Part shown: positions 12,653 to 23,530 of the stretch, piece after piece
Numbering within the stretch: the first letter of the stretch is position 1
How the letters are laid out: each line of letters starts with the position of its first letter
Assembly (NCBI GenBank): GCA_013339895.1
Contig: JABACO010000116.1
Span: 1 to 64,000, forward strand
Source of the DNA: Ephydatia muelleri
Taxonomy: Eukaryota > Porifera > Demospongiae > Spongillida > Spongillidae
Length of the DNA stretch: 64,000 bases
Direction of reading: 5' to 3'
The notes under the pieces: model-generated
What the model saw: the letters and a program-made list of their open reading frames with translations, nothing else
Database searches by the model: none
Told to the model about the DNA's origin: nothing
Made by a program: the position numbers and the translations under genes

Positions 12653-13131
12653 CTGTTGACAGCAAATAAAGTGACACATTTGCATAGTGCCATGTTCATA
12701 TCAATCAATAGGACTAACATTGGAATTTTCTTTTCCATCTATCGTACTGCATCATTTTTCCCAATAGCAAATTCCTCAAATACAACCATAATAGCCTTAA
12801 TTATTCTAGGAGCTTCAATTGTAAGCAGAAAGTGATGTCTCATTTTGAAATCTTCAGAGCCAACTCAATTATTTTCATTATTTCTAGCAATGTAAGGGTA
12901 GCTCAGTGTCTGAAACTTTATGCTGTTAAACAAAAATTGCCTTTTTACAGCACAATTATTCAAGATATGTGTAATTAAAACTGTATCTTGTTTCCTTGCT
13001 TTTTGCACCACCAGTCCTACCTCTTACAGATCACTTTCTCGATAAAGAAGTTTTATTTACTTGTATATACATGTATTGCATACAATTCAAATTGCTATAT
13101 ATTCCAAACAGTGAATGCTACAATGTACATG

Positions 13132-13660
13132 TATAGGCGTCCCATTTGTAGCACGTCATACCACACTATTTCTTTATGGGAATGTATATTGAGGTATCTT
13201 GCACGAGCACAGTGGTGACATTATTATGAGGTCTGATATCCAGTGGGGTTCAAAAACTGCCACATCTTCATTCACATTGCTTCAAATTTGACGTGTACGT
13301 AGAAGGGTCCTTTAGCTATTGATTCATTCTGTTCGTTCATTTTAATTATTCCGTTACGGTGATACAACTTTGCAAAGTTAATACATATTTTCCAAGACGT
13401 TTCACATGACTGCTTCCAATTCCATGCATGGAGAAAATCATTGGTGCAAATCGAGCGGAAAATATGCAGTTACTTTACACAGATGTATCTCTGTAATCGA
13501 TAAAGTAAAAATTAATGAACAGAAGATACCAAGTGATGATTTAAACACTCTAAACCTCGGAACTTATAACGTCTGCACCGTGCTTGTGAAGACACCAAAC
13601 TCTACTTACACATAAGACAATGGTGTGGTATATAATGTTGAAAATAGGACATCAAAAAGC
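13132..13660. repeat. Foldback repeat, family F (copy A)
   Basis: Two inverted arms, about 13,150-13,395 and 13,445-13,655, flank a short centre. Shared landmarks are a CATACCACAC edge, CTGCCACATCTTCA, GTAGAAGGGTCC, CTGTTCGTT and a GATACAACTTTGCAAAGTTA inner part. The same arm occurs at about nine places in the window (copy B and the 45.9-47.8 kb cluster). Confidence 0.7.
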
Positions 13661-13802
13661 ATAAACCTTGCGGACAATATAGTAATTTGGGATGATATAT
13701 AAAATTACAAGGGTCAAAATCTCGTGGAACATTCCATGTGCAGCTTATATACCAATCATTTTATGTTGCTAACTCTTATTGTGAGCCCTGCAGTTTAGCT
13801 GT

Positions 13803-14087
13803 AAACAAGTAAATAAAAACATTCTCTAGGAGAAAGTTGGTGGGATATAGGATTTGATGGCAATTGGTGGTGTAAAAGCAAGGAAACAAGGTCTTATCAG
13901 AAGGGAAAATGTAATAGTCCTATATTAAGCACATTTCTAGGGCATGTGTTGTTTCTGTGCTAAATATAGGACTATTACATTTTCCCTTCTGATAAGACCT
14001 TGTTTCCTTGCTTTTTACACCACCAATTGCCATCAAATCCTATATCCCACCAACTTTCTCCTAGAGAATGTTTTTATTTACTTGTTT
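13803..14087. repeat. Long hairpin at left end of the copy A insert
   Basis: A near-perfect inverted repeat of about 130-bp arms (AAACAAGTAAATAAAAACA... and its reverse complement) with a short loop around GGGCATGTGTTG. One arm is related to single-copy sequence at 12,980-13,070 (CTTGTTTCCTTGCTTTTTGC, then ACCACCA). The hairpin therefore seems to be built from a duplicated, inverted copy of neighbouring DNA. Confidence 0.8.
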
Positions 14088-14496
14088 CATTGATTTTTTC
14101 TATGCACAACGGGTTGTGTGACGTCATGTGTGTGCCATTTGCTAAGACATGTAGAACTATGAATGAAGCTAAGCGATCCGATATCAGAACTAAAGTTCTA
14201 GTTAAAGGCGGGATGCGTGTTTGAATCATTCGTGAAATCTTTCCTTGCTGTACTTAGACCGACCATTATCATTAGCGCATTTGGCATAATTATTAAATAA
14301 CATTAACATTAGTAGTTATACATATATATTGTCCGAATAATGGTTCACATTACGGTCTCGTCCTTCACCGCCTCTTCCACGTCGCCCTCTTCCTTCTCTT
14401 ACATATCCTCGTCCTCTATCTCTCCCATCTCGTCCTCTTCCACCTCGTCCTCTATCTCCTTGTCCTCGTCGTCTGCCATCTCGGCCTCGTCCTGGA

Positions 14497-15110
14497 TGTG
14501 GTGAAGGTGGTGCTAGACGTGGGGAAGGTGTTGTTGGATGTGGCGAAGGTGGTGCTGGATGTGGGGAAGGTGGTGTTGGATGTGGCGAAGGTGGTGTTGG
14601 ATGTGGCGAAGGTGGTGCTGGACGTGGCGAAGGTGGTACTGGATGTGGCAAAGGTGGTGCTGGATGTGGCGAAGGTGGTGCTGGACGTGGGGAAGGTGGC
14701 GTTGGATGTGGCGAAGGTGGTGCTGGACGTGGGGAAGGTGGTGCTGGATGTGGCGAAGGTGGTGCTGGACGTGGCGAAGGTGGTGCTGGATGTGACGAAG
14801 GTGGTGCTGGACGTGGGGAAGGTGGTGCTGGACGTGGCGAAGGTGGTGCTGGACATGACGAAGGTGGTGTTGGATGTGGCGAAGGTGGTGCTGGATGTGA
14901 CGAAGGTGGTGCTGGACGTGGCGAAGGTGGTGCTGGATGTGGCGAAGGTGGTGCTGGATGTGGCGAAGGTGGTGCTGGACGTGGGGAAGGTGGTGCTGGA
15001 CGTGGCAAAGGTGGTGCTGGACGTGGCGAAGGTGGTGCTGGATGTGGCAAAGGTGGTGTTGGACGTGGGGAAGGTGGTACTGGACGTGGGGAAGGTGGTG
15101 CTGGACGGGG
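14497..15110. repeat. 21-bp coding minisatellite
   Basis: About 29 tandem copies of a 21-bp unit close to GGATGTGGCGAAGGTGGTGCT. The unit length is a multiple of 3, so frames stay open on both strands. The minus-strand frame reading APPSPHP is the one joined to a plausible upstream exon and a non-repetitive RG-rich tail. Confidence 0.92.
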
Positions 15111-15849
15111 TCCAGCACTGCCATCATCTTCGCCATCTCCCCATCACCACCGCCATCTAAAATCCGCTCTATTTCCATTACTTCGTCTCTCGTGATGACG
15201 TGCTCCATATGCTGCAATGTGAGCATGTGCAGAACTGGTACACACCTTTTGTGCTAACCATGGGTGCGTCTTGCAAAAGGCATCATTTAACTGAACTAGT
15301 AAAGTGCGAATAGCCTTTTCGAGGCCACCCTTATACTCGCTTAGTACGATATCCTTTGGTTCGTACAGAGAGTAGCTACAGTGAAAAAGGAAGTGCGTAC
15401 ATGCAACATTATGTATGTGCTAAACTATATACACCAAGGCTTGAAAGTTATACTCTTACATGCAACAGTTGCCCACTATCATGCCAATGTAAACTGAAGC
15501 CATTCTGATTCAATGCACAGATGATATCAGCAACCGCGATATTGTGTCACATTGCACTAGAAAGTTCAAACAATAACTGCATGCATCTCATAGGTCTGGA
15601 ATGGAACTAAAGTCTCTTCCAACATTACATAACGACACTGACAAAAGGCAACGCTGACGCAACGTTTCAGCTAATGTCATATGCAAACTAAGCTTAATAT
15701 CTAAGGTAAGAGAAGGTTACTACATTTACATACCTTTGAATAACTTTGTCGGTAGTACTTTTTCGATGGCCTCGTTGGTTTTGCACGGTACTACGCTTAG
15801 CCTTCCCGTACCGCACTCTCTTCGCCAAGCGAGCACATTCAGGACTCTC

Positions 15850-16140
15850 CCAATAACGTTTCCTTCAGCGGACCGTTTCTTTTCTGGGTCTGCTTTATAA
15901 CGTTCGCGTTCAGCGGTCTGTTTCTTTTCTGGGTCTGCTTGATACCGCTCGCGTTCAGCGGTCTGTTTCTTTTCTGGCTCTGCTTGATAGCTTTCGCGTT
16001 TAGCTGATGACCGTTTCTTTTCTGGGTCTGCATGATACCGCTCGCGTTCAGCGTCTGTTTCTTTCTGACTCTGCTTGATACCGCTCGCGTTCAGCGGTCC
16101 GTTTCTTTTCTTGGTCTGCTTTGTAGGATGCCCGTGCCGA
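15850..16140. repeat. 45-bp coding tandem repeat
   Basis: Five to six copies of a unit reading in plus sense CGCGTTCAGCGGTCTGTTTC, then TTTTCTGGGTCTGCTTGATACC. The minus strand encodes the 15-residue K/R/E-rich repeat of the two-exon gene. Confidence 0.85.
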
Positions 16141-16282
16141 TTCTAAAACATCGTCTCGAACTTCAAGGTATTTCGCACGTCGTTTCGCTCGTTTCTTTTT
16201 CTGACGTGAAGGCATTTGAGGAAAACAACTTCACAGGATCACGCCAAAACGACGATTGAATCACCGAAGTCGCGTGCATTTA

Positions 16283-16336
16283 TTTATTAGATATCTAATT
16301 ATACGTCTTACATAAGACGTATAATTAGATATACGT
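16283..16336. repeat. Palindrome upstream of the repeat-protein gene
   Basis: TATCTAATTATACGTCTTA is followed by its reverse complement, with a further partial copy of TATACGTCTTACATAA beside it. It lies about 70 bases upstream of the minus-strand start codon, so it could be a promoter-side repeat or part of the insert's structure. No function can be assigned. Confidence 0.6.
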
Positions 16337-17388
16337 CTTACATAAGCCGTATAGTCGTATAGTCGATTGTTTACCAATATATATTTGATCCATAAAGGAC
16401 CTCTTCCAGCCAATTCTGAAGCTATTGGTGAAAATTACATCGTTTAAAAGTGTTCCTATCCCGAGTTATGCGTTGCCAAGAAGAAGAAGGAGGATTGTTC
16501 CGGGACTGGGTACGAGGACGGACAGTACCCTTTTGTTCTCTACAACCACGCGGTTCTACGACATGAAACAAAAACGAAACTGCTCATTTTTTACTTATAG
16601 ATCGATTGCTAAAACAAGCTAAACGATCCGATCATCGGGAGTCTTGTTACAGACGGGTCGCGTATTTTTAATTATATTCATAGCCGGGGTCAATTAAATC
16701 CTATATGGAAGTTTCTAACGAAACTTCCGATTAATAGCTGTTGTTATTTTTGCAAGTCTTACTAGCACTAATTTGATATTTTATTGTTCAGCTTGCTAAT
16801 TATTGGGAGTACAAAGTTGCCATAAACAGCATACATTAGATTGTGTTCGAGTTAATATTACCCTATGTGTTGAAGGTATGCTCACATTGGAATTACCTCT
16901 CTTCTCAATATATCATCATCAGCCATGAAGACACTACAGGCTTACTACGAGGAGGTGAATTTAACTAAATAGATGTTAGATAACATATTGCCATAATATT
17001 TATTATTCGATAATACATTTTAGAAAGGAAATGCAGTAACATTGGACATGTAGACATAATGACGCATTAATGGTACTAGACTATTAGTATACATGTTCTA
17101 TCCACGCAATTTGGATCAGCATGGTCAACCTGTTGTACAGCTTGTGCACAGCTTATGGTTCTGTATATGCTTCATATGTCTGACAATTGCGATAATGTTT
17201 GGAATATGATGATCCCATTGCCTGTAAGTAATCATTGTGGTGGTAGTCTGTTGGCATACTTGACGTAGTGTACAGGAGGCTTAACTTTTTTTTAACGCAA
17301 ACTTTAAATTTTTACATCTTAGTAAAGTAGACAAACGGAATTCCTGCCAGAATTATTTGGATGAATCTTTGTCTGACAGTGATAATTA

Positions 17389-17490
17389 AGGCGTTCACTA
17401 GCAGCCGCAATCCGGATCGATCCGGATTGGGGGTGCGTCCACACTAGCTGATTAGTATTCATCGACCAAACCGAATCGATGCAGTTAAAG
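17389..17490. repeat. Left TIR of Kolobok-like element
   Basis: It matches the right end in reverse complement through GTCCACACTAGCT and on through ATTAGTATTCATCGACCAAA and CCGAATCGATGCAGTTA. Confidence 0.85.
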
Positions 17491-17714
17491 CAGGAGTTGC
17501 CGTATAAAAGGAGCTTGGATCCAAAATTTCAACCGCCGTGCGGCTGTTTTAGATTAATAATGGTGGATCCATATTTATACATAGAGCTATAGGCTTGGCA
17601 ACAACAGCTACAGCCTTCAAGCGCACATGCATGTTTTGAATGCCATATCATGCAATAATACCATTTCTGAAGTTAATAACACTAAGTTAACAAACTGGAT
17701 CACATGTTCGTATA

Positions 17715-19731
17715 ATGGCGACCTCTTCACCAGAAAATACGTACTCTAGGTATAGACTGCATCTGCAAGGGCGCTTTTTCCTCTTGAGAAGAAAAGGACA
17801 CTTTTCTGAGTAGATTTGAGGCAGCGAAGCAACTCTATGCACCCGGTTGCAAGCGGAACGCTACTATCAGCGTGTTGATTGAATGCTTTGCTGGACCGTG
17901 TATTGACCCAACCCGAGATGACCAGGCCTCAAGTAGCAGAACATCCTTTTCTAGGAATGAAATGATGTTGGATTCTGCAGGTTAGTTGGATAGATATATA
18001 CATGTACGTTCGGTTATACAAAATTGGGTTTACTAACTTTCTAAGGGATCTATACGGGAGAAGAAGACGCTAGTGACCAAAACCTCCTTGTGGTCTAGCG
18101 TAAGACCTTCAAGAGTCTTTGTTCGGGCCTTGTCCAGCAGTGTGGCTGTCTCTCCAACGGAACCCATCTTGGACTATAGCTTCTTTCATAAAGGTATGAG
18201 TACCGTAAGTAATTCTGTTCAATGCTCTGTATAAAACTCATTTAGAAGGGACATGTAGCTAGGGTCCAGTTTGTTTGCCCACACTGCAAGCAGTCACGTG
18301 TCTGGGCTAGTTGCAGAGTGCTGTCTGGTCATTACCTTGCTAATCAGAAGTTAGAGTACCAATGTAAATGTGATTCTTTTTGCAGACTGGTCCATGCTTT
18401 CACCTGTGCTGGCATGTTGCCACGCCAGTACATGAATTTCTCTTTATTTGCTGGTATGGGTGTAGTGAAGCAGAAATACATCAGCTCAGGTGGGGGCTGA
18501 GAATATTGATTTATATTATTTTACATCATGTCATGTTCATTCAGTTTATCTGAACAAACTGTACCAGCAAGTGGTGGCAGATGTAGCAGAAGAGTCCATG
18601 AAAGCTGCTGTTGAACGTGTGAAGGAAAGCCCTCACCATGCTACAAGTGGAGAGGTTAGAGTGCCACATTAAAAAAAAGTTTATTTTTATATTTACTATA
18701 AAGTGGGTTATAACTGATGCACGTCACGATTCTACGTCAAACGCATACCACTCAACGTTACCTTGTCTGGCTGGAAGGTATGCACAAAAGTTCTAAATGC
18801 CCATGTTTATCAGCGTATCGTCCATTTCAGTACACACAGGATTGTTGAAATTTCCACTCTTTCCAGACAGCAGCACAGAGTTCGTCTTACCTCAAGTTAT
18901 TGCCCAAGGTTTGCTCTTGTGTCCCAACTTTTTACATTTTCACGTTTTCTTTCTAACAAAGGGTTAAACATCACAGAGGTAGCCCATGGCTACCAGGCTA
19001 CAATAAAGCAGTATGTACAACAACTCGGGATGGTCAATTCCTACGACACTTGGCATGGTAAGGTATCTATTGGTTTTCAGTGGTGAATTGATTGGAGTTA
19101 TTGCAGGCACTAAGAATGTGGCGAAGCAGTTGCATCGTATCTGTGCCGGTACGGTCCGTACAAGGGATAGGACATGGTTCACTGAACTTTCTGATAAGGG
19201 TATGTACTTTCTGGACATATTGATTATACATGGAATATCTGGCTATTCAGCAAGGTGCACCAAGGTGCACTTGTATTGGTGCATGAGGAACTGTGGTGGC
19301 AACCCTGACTGTCTACGTGCAATGATTGTGAACATCAGCAAGCACTTTCAGGTTTGTATTTACATAGTGGGTGTGTGTGCATGTGTGTATGTTCTGTGTA
19401 TGTGATGTGAATGTGTGTGATTATGTGTCTTTTATGTGCATTAGTGCATTCCATATGTGATATGCGTCCCTGTCAACAGCCAGGTTACGTTCCACAAAGG
19501 AAGCCTCTCACTATGCCAGCAGCCATTAGTGTATATGAGGCTGCACTACGAAAAACCCTCATCTACAAAAAATGCTTAGGTCAGCCACAAAGGCTGCAGG
19601 CAGGCATCCAGTGGTGCATTCAACCACAACCTTGTATAGATGAGTGTGTAGGAATGTGGTTGATCACTGGTACAATTGAACCACAGATGAGTAGGAATGT
19701 GGCTGATTCTGGCTTGTGTATGTCTACATAA
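17715..19731 (+). pseudogene. Kolobok-like transposase, multi-exon
   Basis: Exons read on the plus strand from ATG 17,715. Exon 1 is 17,715-17,749 and exon 2 is 17,814-17,980 (FEAAKQLYAPGCKR...). A zinc-ribbon-like stretch CPHCKQSRVWASC then LVHAFTCAGMLPRQYMNFS follows at about 18,265-18,490. The catalytic-type segment ITDARHDSTSNAYHST is at about 18,706-18,777. Next come LNITEVAHGYQATIKQYV...YDTWHG (18,965-19,060), GTKNVAKQLHRICAG and TWFTELSDK (19,108-19,198), TKVHLYWCMRNCGGNPDCLR (19,260-19,352), and a tail around 19,480-19,590. The D..D-W-H..HL.WC..C pattern is that of Kolobok transposases; the protein would cut and paste the element. At least two spots need a frame change or an unrecognised intron (near 18,110 and 18,900), so it may be inactive. 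Confidence 0.65.
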
Positions 19732-20969
19732 ACTGGCTTGTTTACTAATTGCATTGCTCTATATTACCTGTGTTACTTGTTTGACTAATTCGTTTTGCTG
19801 AATCGTGTGCCTGACAACATAACCTTACCTTTATTCTAGGAACGGCGCTAGGTTCGGAAGACGTGCTAACAGCACGTGGAGATGTGGTTTTTGATTTCCA
19901 GTGAATGAGACCGCTGGAATCAGGGCTTTCAAAAGTTTTCTTTGTTTTGTTTTTTATTTTTGTACGGTATATTTACAATGTGTTACAACACAAGTATAAC
20001 AAGCCGTGCACAGGCCCAACGCATACCGATCGAACCACTCATTTGGGTATATAAGAGATGCAAATTCCAAGGTATAGATAGGAACGATCGAAAGGCGATC
20101 GAAATATAGTCATGCTAAATTTGGCACTAAGTTGCCCCAACCACAGTTTGTAGTTCTTTGTCATATGCGCACGTGAGAGTTGACCTTCGAGGCAAGCTCA
20201 CCTTTGAAACTCACGTAAAGCCTCACAGAGCTTGTAACAGTGATCTCCAGTAAAAACTGAAACACAATGCAAGTCGGTTTCGAGAACAAATAAACGCGCG
20301 CGATCGAATACTAAGAAAGTACTTGATCTGCCCGTCATAACAACGTAAAAACGACGTAACCAGCAAGTGTGGGTGAGAACCCTATAAGAGCTTACAAAAC
20401 TACGCCATTCTGAGAATGTTGAGCTCACGTGATTTCCGGTTGGATCCAAGCGCCTTTTATACGGGCGTTTGAGCACGGCCTGCGCCACTATTTACGTGGC
20501 GTCTCCTCCTTTAAGGGCGTACCCATGATAGAAAATGGATGCTGTTTAATTCACTTTGGAGTTTGAAGGAAACTCGCACATTTCAATTTTGGTGGGGATC
20601 TGGGGGGTGGCAGATGTGCAACGACAGCTCGATGGAGTTGTACGCAACAAGTTAATCTATCAGCGGATAGCTACCGCACTGCGGGTACGATCGTACGTGG
20701 AAGCAGTGTGTCCTGAAGATGAAAAACCTAGTGCAGAAATACAAAAAGGTTATAAGCACGCATGATCCATACAATTACTAGTATACGATACGTAAACGCG
20801 CACAGGTTAAGGACTCTAATGGAGATAGTAATGGTAACAGGACAATGCCACGAGTCCATTTTTTTCCAAGGTGACTTTTGCCTAGCTCCATGTACGCCGC
20901 TAAGCAAATGTATGCCATTTCCTGCGGGTTTCATGTGGACTCGAGACAGCGGCCATTAATTATCAGTAT
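19732..20969. other. 3' part of the Kolobok-like element, no second gene supported
   Basis: No recognisable domain in open stretches here. At about 20,440-20,470 the sequence TTGGATCCAAGCGCCTTTTATACGGGCG mirrors 17,494-17,520 near the left end (CGTATAAAAGGAGCTTGGATCC), an additional subterminal inverted repeat. Confidence 0.5.
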
Positions 20970-21082
20970 CGGCACGCCCTAACTGCATCGATTCGGTTTG
21001 GTCGATGAATACTAATTAGCTAGTGTGGACGCACCCCCAATCCGGATCGATCCGGATTGCGGTTGCTAGTGAAGAAACGCCT
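20970..21082. repeat. Right TIR of Kolobok-like element
   Basis: Reverse complement of the left TIR, with a few changes (GAAGAA insert near the tip, GGTTGC in place of GGCTGC). Confidence 0.85.
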
Positions 21083-21354
21083 TTAGTCTCCAGCTCAAGT
21101 ATATGTGATAGTGATATTGGTGATGATAACTGACAGCACTCTCTACTTTACGTAAATGTATAGAGTAAAGTTTGCTTCCTTTACGTTACGTCAAGTGCAT
21201 CCCAAAGACTGCCACAGTAGATCGTGATGTAGTGATTGGTGATGATAACTGACCACTAATCTCAAATTAGACTATAGCGGAAATAACCATTGCAATCTGA
21301 TTGGTCAAATGCAGGTATCCGATTTTCGTAGAAACCTCATCACGTCCTCTTAGT

Positions 21355-21410
21355 GCCAGTGGTAGGATATTCTAAGTAGGTATTCTACGGTAGAATACCC
21401 GCCCTCTGGC
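21355..21410. repeat. Small palindrome, GGTATTCTACGGTAGAATACC
   Basis: GTGCCAGTGG..GGATATTCTAAGTAGGTATTCTAC is mirrored by GTAGAATACCCGCCCTCTGG. Copy B has a related arrangement at 27,870-27,945. It belongs to the same GGTATTCTAA family as the repeats at 22,067 and 28,433. Confidence 0.6.
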
Positions 21411-22066
21411 GCTTAGATTACTCGCCCTCTGGCTATAGCTCTAAATTTAATAATGCATAACGAATCTCTGAATATGCTGCATGAATAGAACGAATAAGTA
21501 CTTCATGTTGCTAGGTCCATATTGGACATCAAAGAGCACGAATTGAATAATATACTCCTGATACTGTTAATTACAGAGTTCTGCATCTTATGTAGTGTCT
21601 GTGGTATTACACCATACTTCTAGGATAAATCCTTGCAGCCAATGCTGAAGTTCACTGTGAGAAAGGCCCGGTTTCACTACAGTACCACGCGCTTGCTCAT
21701 TTGTCTGTAACTTGTCCATTCATTCCAAACGCAAACCGGCGTAGTCATTTGTGTCTACACTTGACAGTTGTCTTTTTAGACATGCTAGCAGCTATGACAT
21801 TTACTATTTATTTGTCTATCTTCGAGAGGGCAAATTAGGCAAGTCGGCTGACAAGTCTCCACTGTGCTTGTCAGTGTTTTCACCCGCGATGAGCCAGTCC
21901 ACTATAGGTCGGCACTCAATATTTCCATTCTTTTTGCGATATAGATGTCGGTATCAGTTTTGTTGCTATGCAAACTGGTATATAAAATTAAATGTCATTC
22001 GTAAACATACGTGTTACTATGGTCTAAATAATACATGTAGTTTGACACTGTCACCTTCGCGATCCA

Positions 22067-22146
22067 CATGATTTAGAATACCTTTGGGCACTTAGTAGCG
22101 CACTCGGGACGCTACAGCCCAGGGTCCTCGGGTATTCTAAATCATG
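22067..22146. repeat. 80-bp palindrome (copy A)
   Basis: CATGATTTAGAATACC at the left edge pairs with GGTATTCTAAATCATG at the right edge, with GC-rich internal pairing around GGGACGCTACAGCCCAGGG. The copy B counterpart is 28,433-28,522. Confidence 0.75.
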
Positions 22147-22966
22147 CAGATCCCTCGGTTTCAGTGTCTAACTATTTTTTATACATGCTGTGTATGTTTG
22201 CTTGCAATATTACTGTATTCCTTGGCAGTAGGCAGTAAGGACTTTGTTTTAGAAGAGACATTACATCTAGTGCAGCTGGTTTACAATGTGACATTAGCTG
22301 AATGTTGTATCAGCGTTGAGAAACTATCATTTTGGGGAGCACTGTTAAACACTCTAGAAGGACATCTTTGGTATTCAATGATGCAGGCTTCATACCTTGC
22401 AATCGGTTAGATTTTGTACAGAGTTGCCATATCCTGTGCCTAGAACACTGGCCCCTACAAAGAACCAATGACTGTATCACAACTTCATGAGAATCCATGG
22501 CAGAAATTTGTTCGAACGCAATGAATAAACCTATGTTCTAGTGGTGTATTACTTCTCCCAAAATATTGAAGTAACCAAGCTAGTGAGCACAACTGCTGTA
22601 GTTGTCATCAGTGCACCCAAATCAAACTTTACACGATTGGGATTTTAGTAAGAGACAATGGAACTCAGATTTCATCGCATGAGATGGAGTTTTAAAAGTT
22701 ATGTTTCATTTCATTAATTTACTTCAAGTGCCACACCATCAGCTATGAAATGTGCTATGGTTACTTTGTGAGTGTTGTTTCTGACCCTCCAGATGCTGTT
22801 TATGGGGTCCTGTTGTGTTATCTGGAAGTGCAGCAACACCTTCCAGTGGTGATAGTCCAGCTCTTTAAAATGTGGCTATTATGTTGTCCTTTGTGAATGC
22901 ACAATTTTGTGCATGTTTGATTAACATTGGCACCTCATGGGGAGAAGGATCATTGATGATGCTTAT

Positions 22967-23530
22967 CTAATTAGTGCAGCAGCAGTGTGAGTTTGGAGTG
23001 GACCGAAACACTCCAACATCAAGTGGTTGTACAAGATAACTTGTATGAGATGGCATGAGGATAACGTCAATTTTATTTGCTATTGCAATCTGTGCTGCAT
23101 GCAATGATATGTGTGCCCTCATGCTCATCCAGCTTGTGTCCCTTTGTTTCTTGTGGGGACAATTAGAGCAATCAGATTGGCTATATCTCGCTCTCCAGAT
23201 ATAATACTCATCTGGTTCCACAGACAATTATTGCTTCTCTCCTTTGTTGCACGATTTGGGTATCATCTACATTGATGAAATCTTTTCCATGATCACTCGC
23301 TCTTTTACAAGTTCTAAGAAAATTTTCAAACGAGAGTCACTTCCTGATTACAGTATATGACAGGTTCTGTGGTACATGCAAGGAAATGAGAGAGACTTGC
23401 TGCAATGTCGTCTACAAAATTGCTTCCACCACCTGTATCAGTAGTTTGCCCAAATTTCCCCATAAACTCATTGCCTTCTTCTGCAAGTGCTTTTGCAGCA
23501 TTAAATACTTCTTTCTTGCTCATTCCCACA
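22967..23530 (-). pseudogene. Tigger/pogo-like DDE transposase fragments (copy B)
   Basis: The minus strand first reads MGMSKKEVFNAAKALAEEGN (23,529 down), which resembles the linker before the Tigger catalytic core. A second open piece (23,227 down to 22,967) ends MPSHTSYLVQPLDVGVF, the hallmark P.HTS.L.QPLD.GVF of the DDE_1 superfamily, where the second catalytic region lies. The middle of the core is missing and frames change. The enzyme would move Tigger-type elements; this copy is dead. No TIRs were identified around it. Confidence 0.7.

Larger units (their letters stand above)
14316..16215 (-). pseudogene. Two-exon repeat protein: K/R-rich 15-mers, Pro-rich repeats, RG-rich tail
   Basis: Exon 1 (16,215 to 15,734) starts with ATG, then MPSRQKKKRAKRRAKYL, followed by 15-residue repeats of the type (Y/E)(K/Q)A(D/E)PEKK.(T/S)AERE encoded by 45-bp units. 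It ends at an AAAG/GTATGT donor. Exon 2 (15,375 down) follows a TTTTTCACTGTAG acceptor in the matching phase. It encodes YSLYEPKDIVLSEYKGGLEK..., then about 29 copies of a seven-residue [11 protein letters not shown] repeat, then an Arg/Gly-rich tail ([17 protein letters not shown]) to a stop at 14,316. Lesions are a frame break near 16,060 in the 15-mer array and an in-frame TGA at 15,144-15,146. The N-terminal 15-mer type is common at the start of sponge transposon proteins (inference from memory of the family). The function is unknown. RG-rich tails often bind RNA, but nothing more can be claimed. Confidence 0.5.
13806..16730. mobile_element. 2.9-kb insert in copy A, type unknown
   Basis: Copy B runs uninterrupted at the equivalent site (about 27,110-27,120), so copy A gained this block. 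It begins with the hairpin at 13,803-14,087, carries a two-exon minus-strand gene, and near both ends has AGCTAARCGATCCGAT (about 14,168 and 16,617). No target duplication or terminal inverted repeat was recognised. An insertion is certain by comparison; its mechanism is not. Confidence 0.65.
17389..21082 (+). mobile_element. Kolobok-like DNA transposon, 3.7 kb, with TIRs
   Basis: Terminal inverted repeats of about 70-95 bp (left starts AGGCGTTCACTAGC; right is its complement with a TTC insertion). Both contain a CCGGATCGATCCGG palindrome and GGGTGCGTCCACACTAGCT. Flanks are TTA at 17,386-17,388 and 21,083-21,085; with one more base the left flank reads TTAA, the Kolobok target. Copy B has the uninterrupted site (GATAA-ATA-GTCTCC at 27,704-27,717). 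An internal multi-exon gene on the plus strand encodes a DDE-type transposase. Confidence 0.85.
10175..22700. repeat. Segmental duplication, copy A (with later insertions)
   Basis: Long stretches match copy B (about 23,330-28,880) in the same order and orientation: 10,460-10,740 with 23,370-23,690, 12,190-13,800 with 25,470-27,115, 16,731-17,388 with 27,115-27,708, and 21,083-22,690 with 27,709-28,880. Copy A is longer because of inserts at 13,806-16,730 and 17,389-21,082. Part of copy A (about 11,550-12,190) is rearranged relative to copy B. The copies differ by many substitutions, so the duplication is not recent. Confidence 0.8.

Noticed and set aside
12371..12835. Two overlapping open frames of about 105 codons
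   Set aside because: The plus frame is a shadow. The minus one contains the spectrin-like exon but runs past its splice sites into intron.
14498..15257. Plus-strand [16 protein letters not shown] and [12 protein letters not shown] proteins and the minus-strand HHLRHIQ and SSTTFAT frames
   Set aside because: Shadow frames of the 21-bp minisatellite. Only the APPSPHP frame links to a spliced upstream exon and a unique tail.
13806..16730. Helitron
   Set aside because: No TC start, no CTRR end, no A/T insertion context and no Rep/helicase gene.
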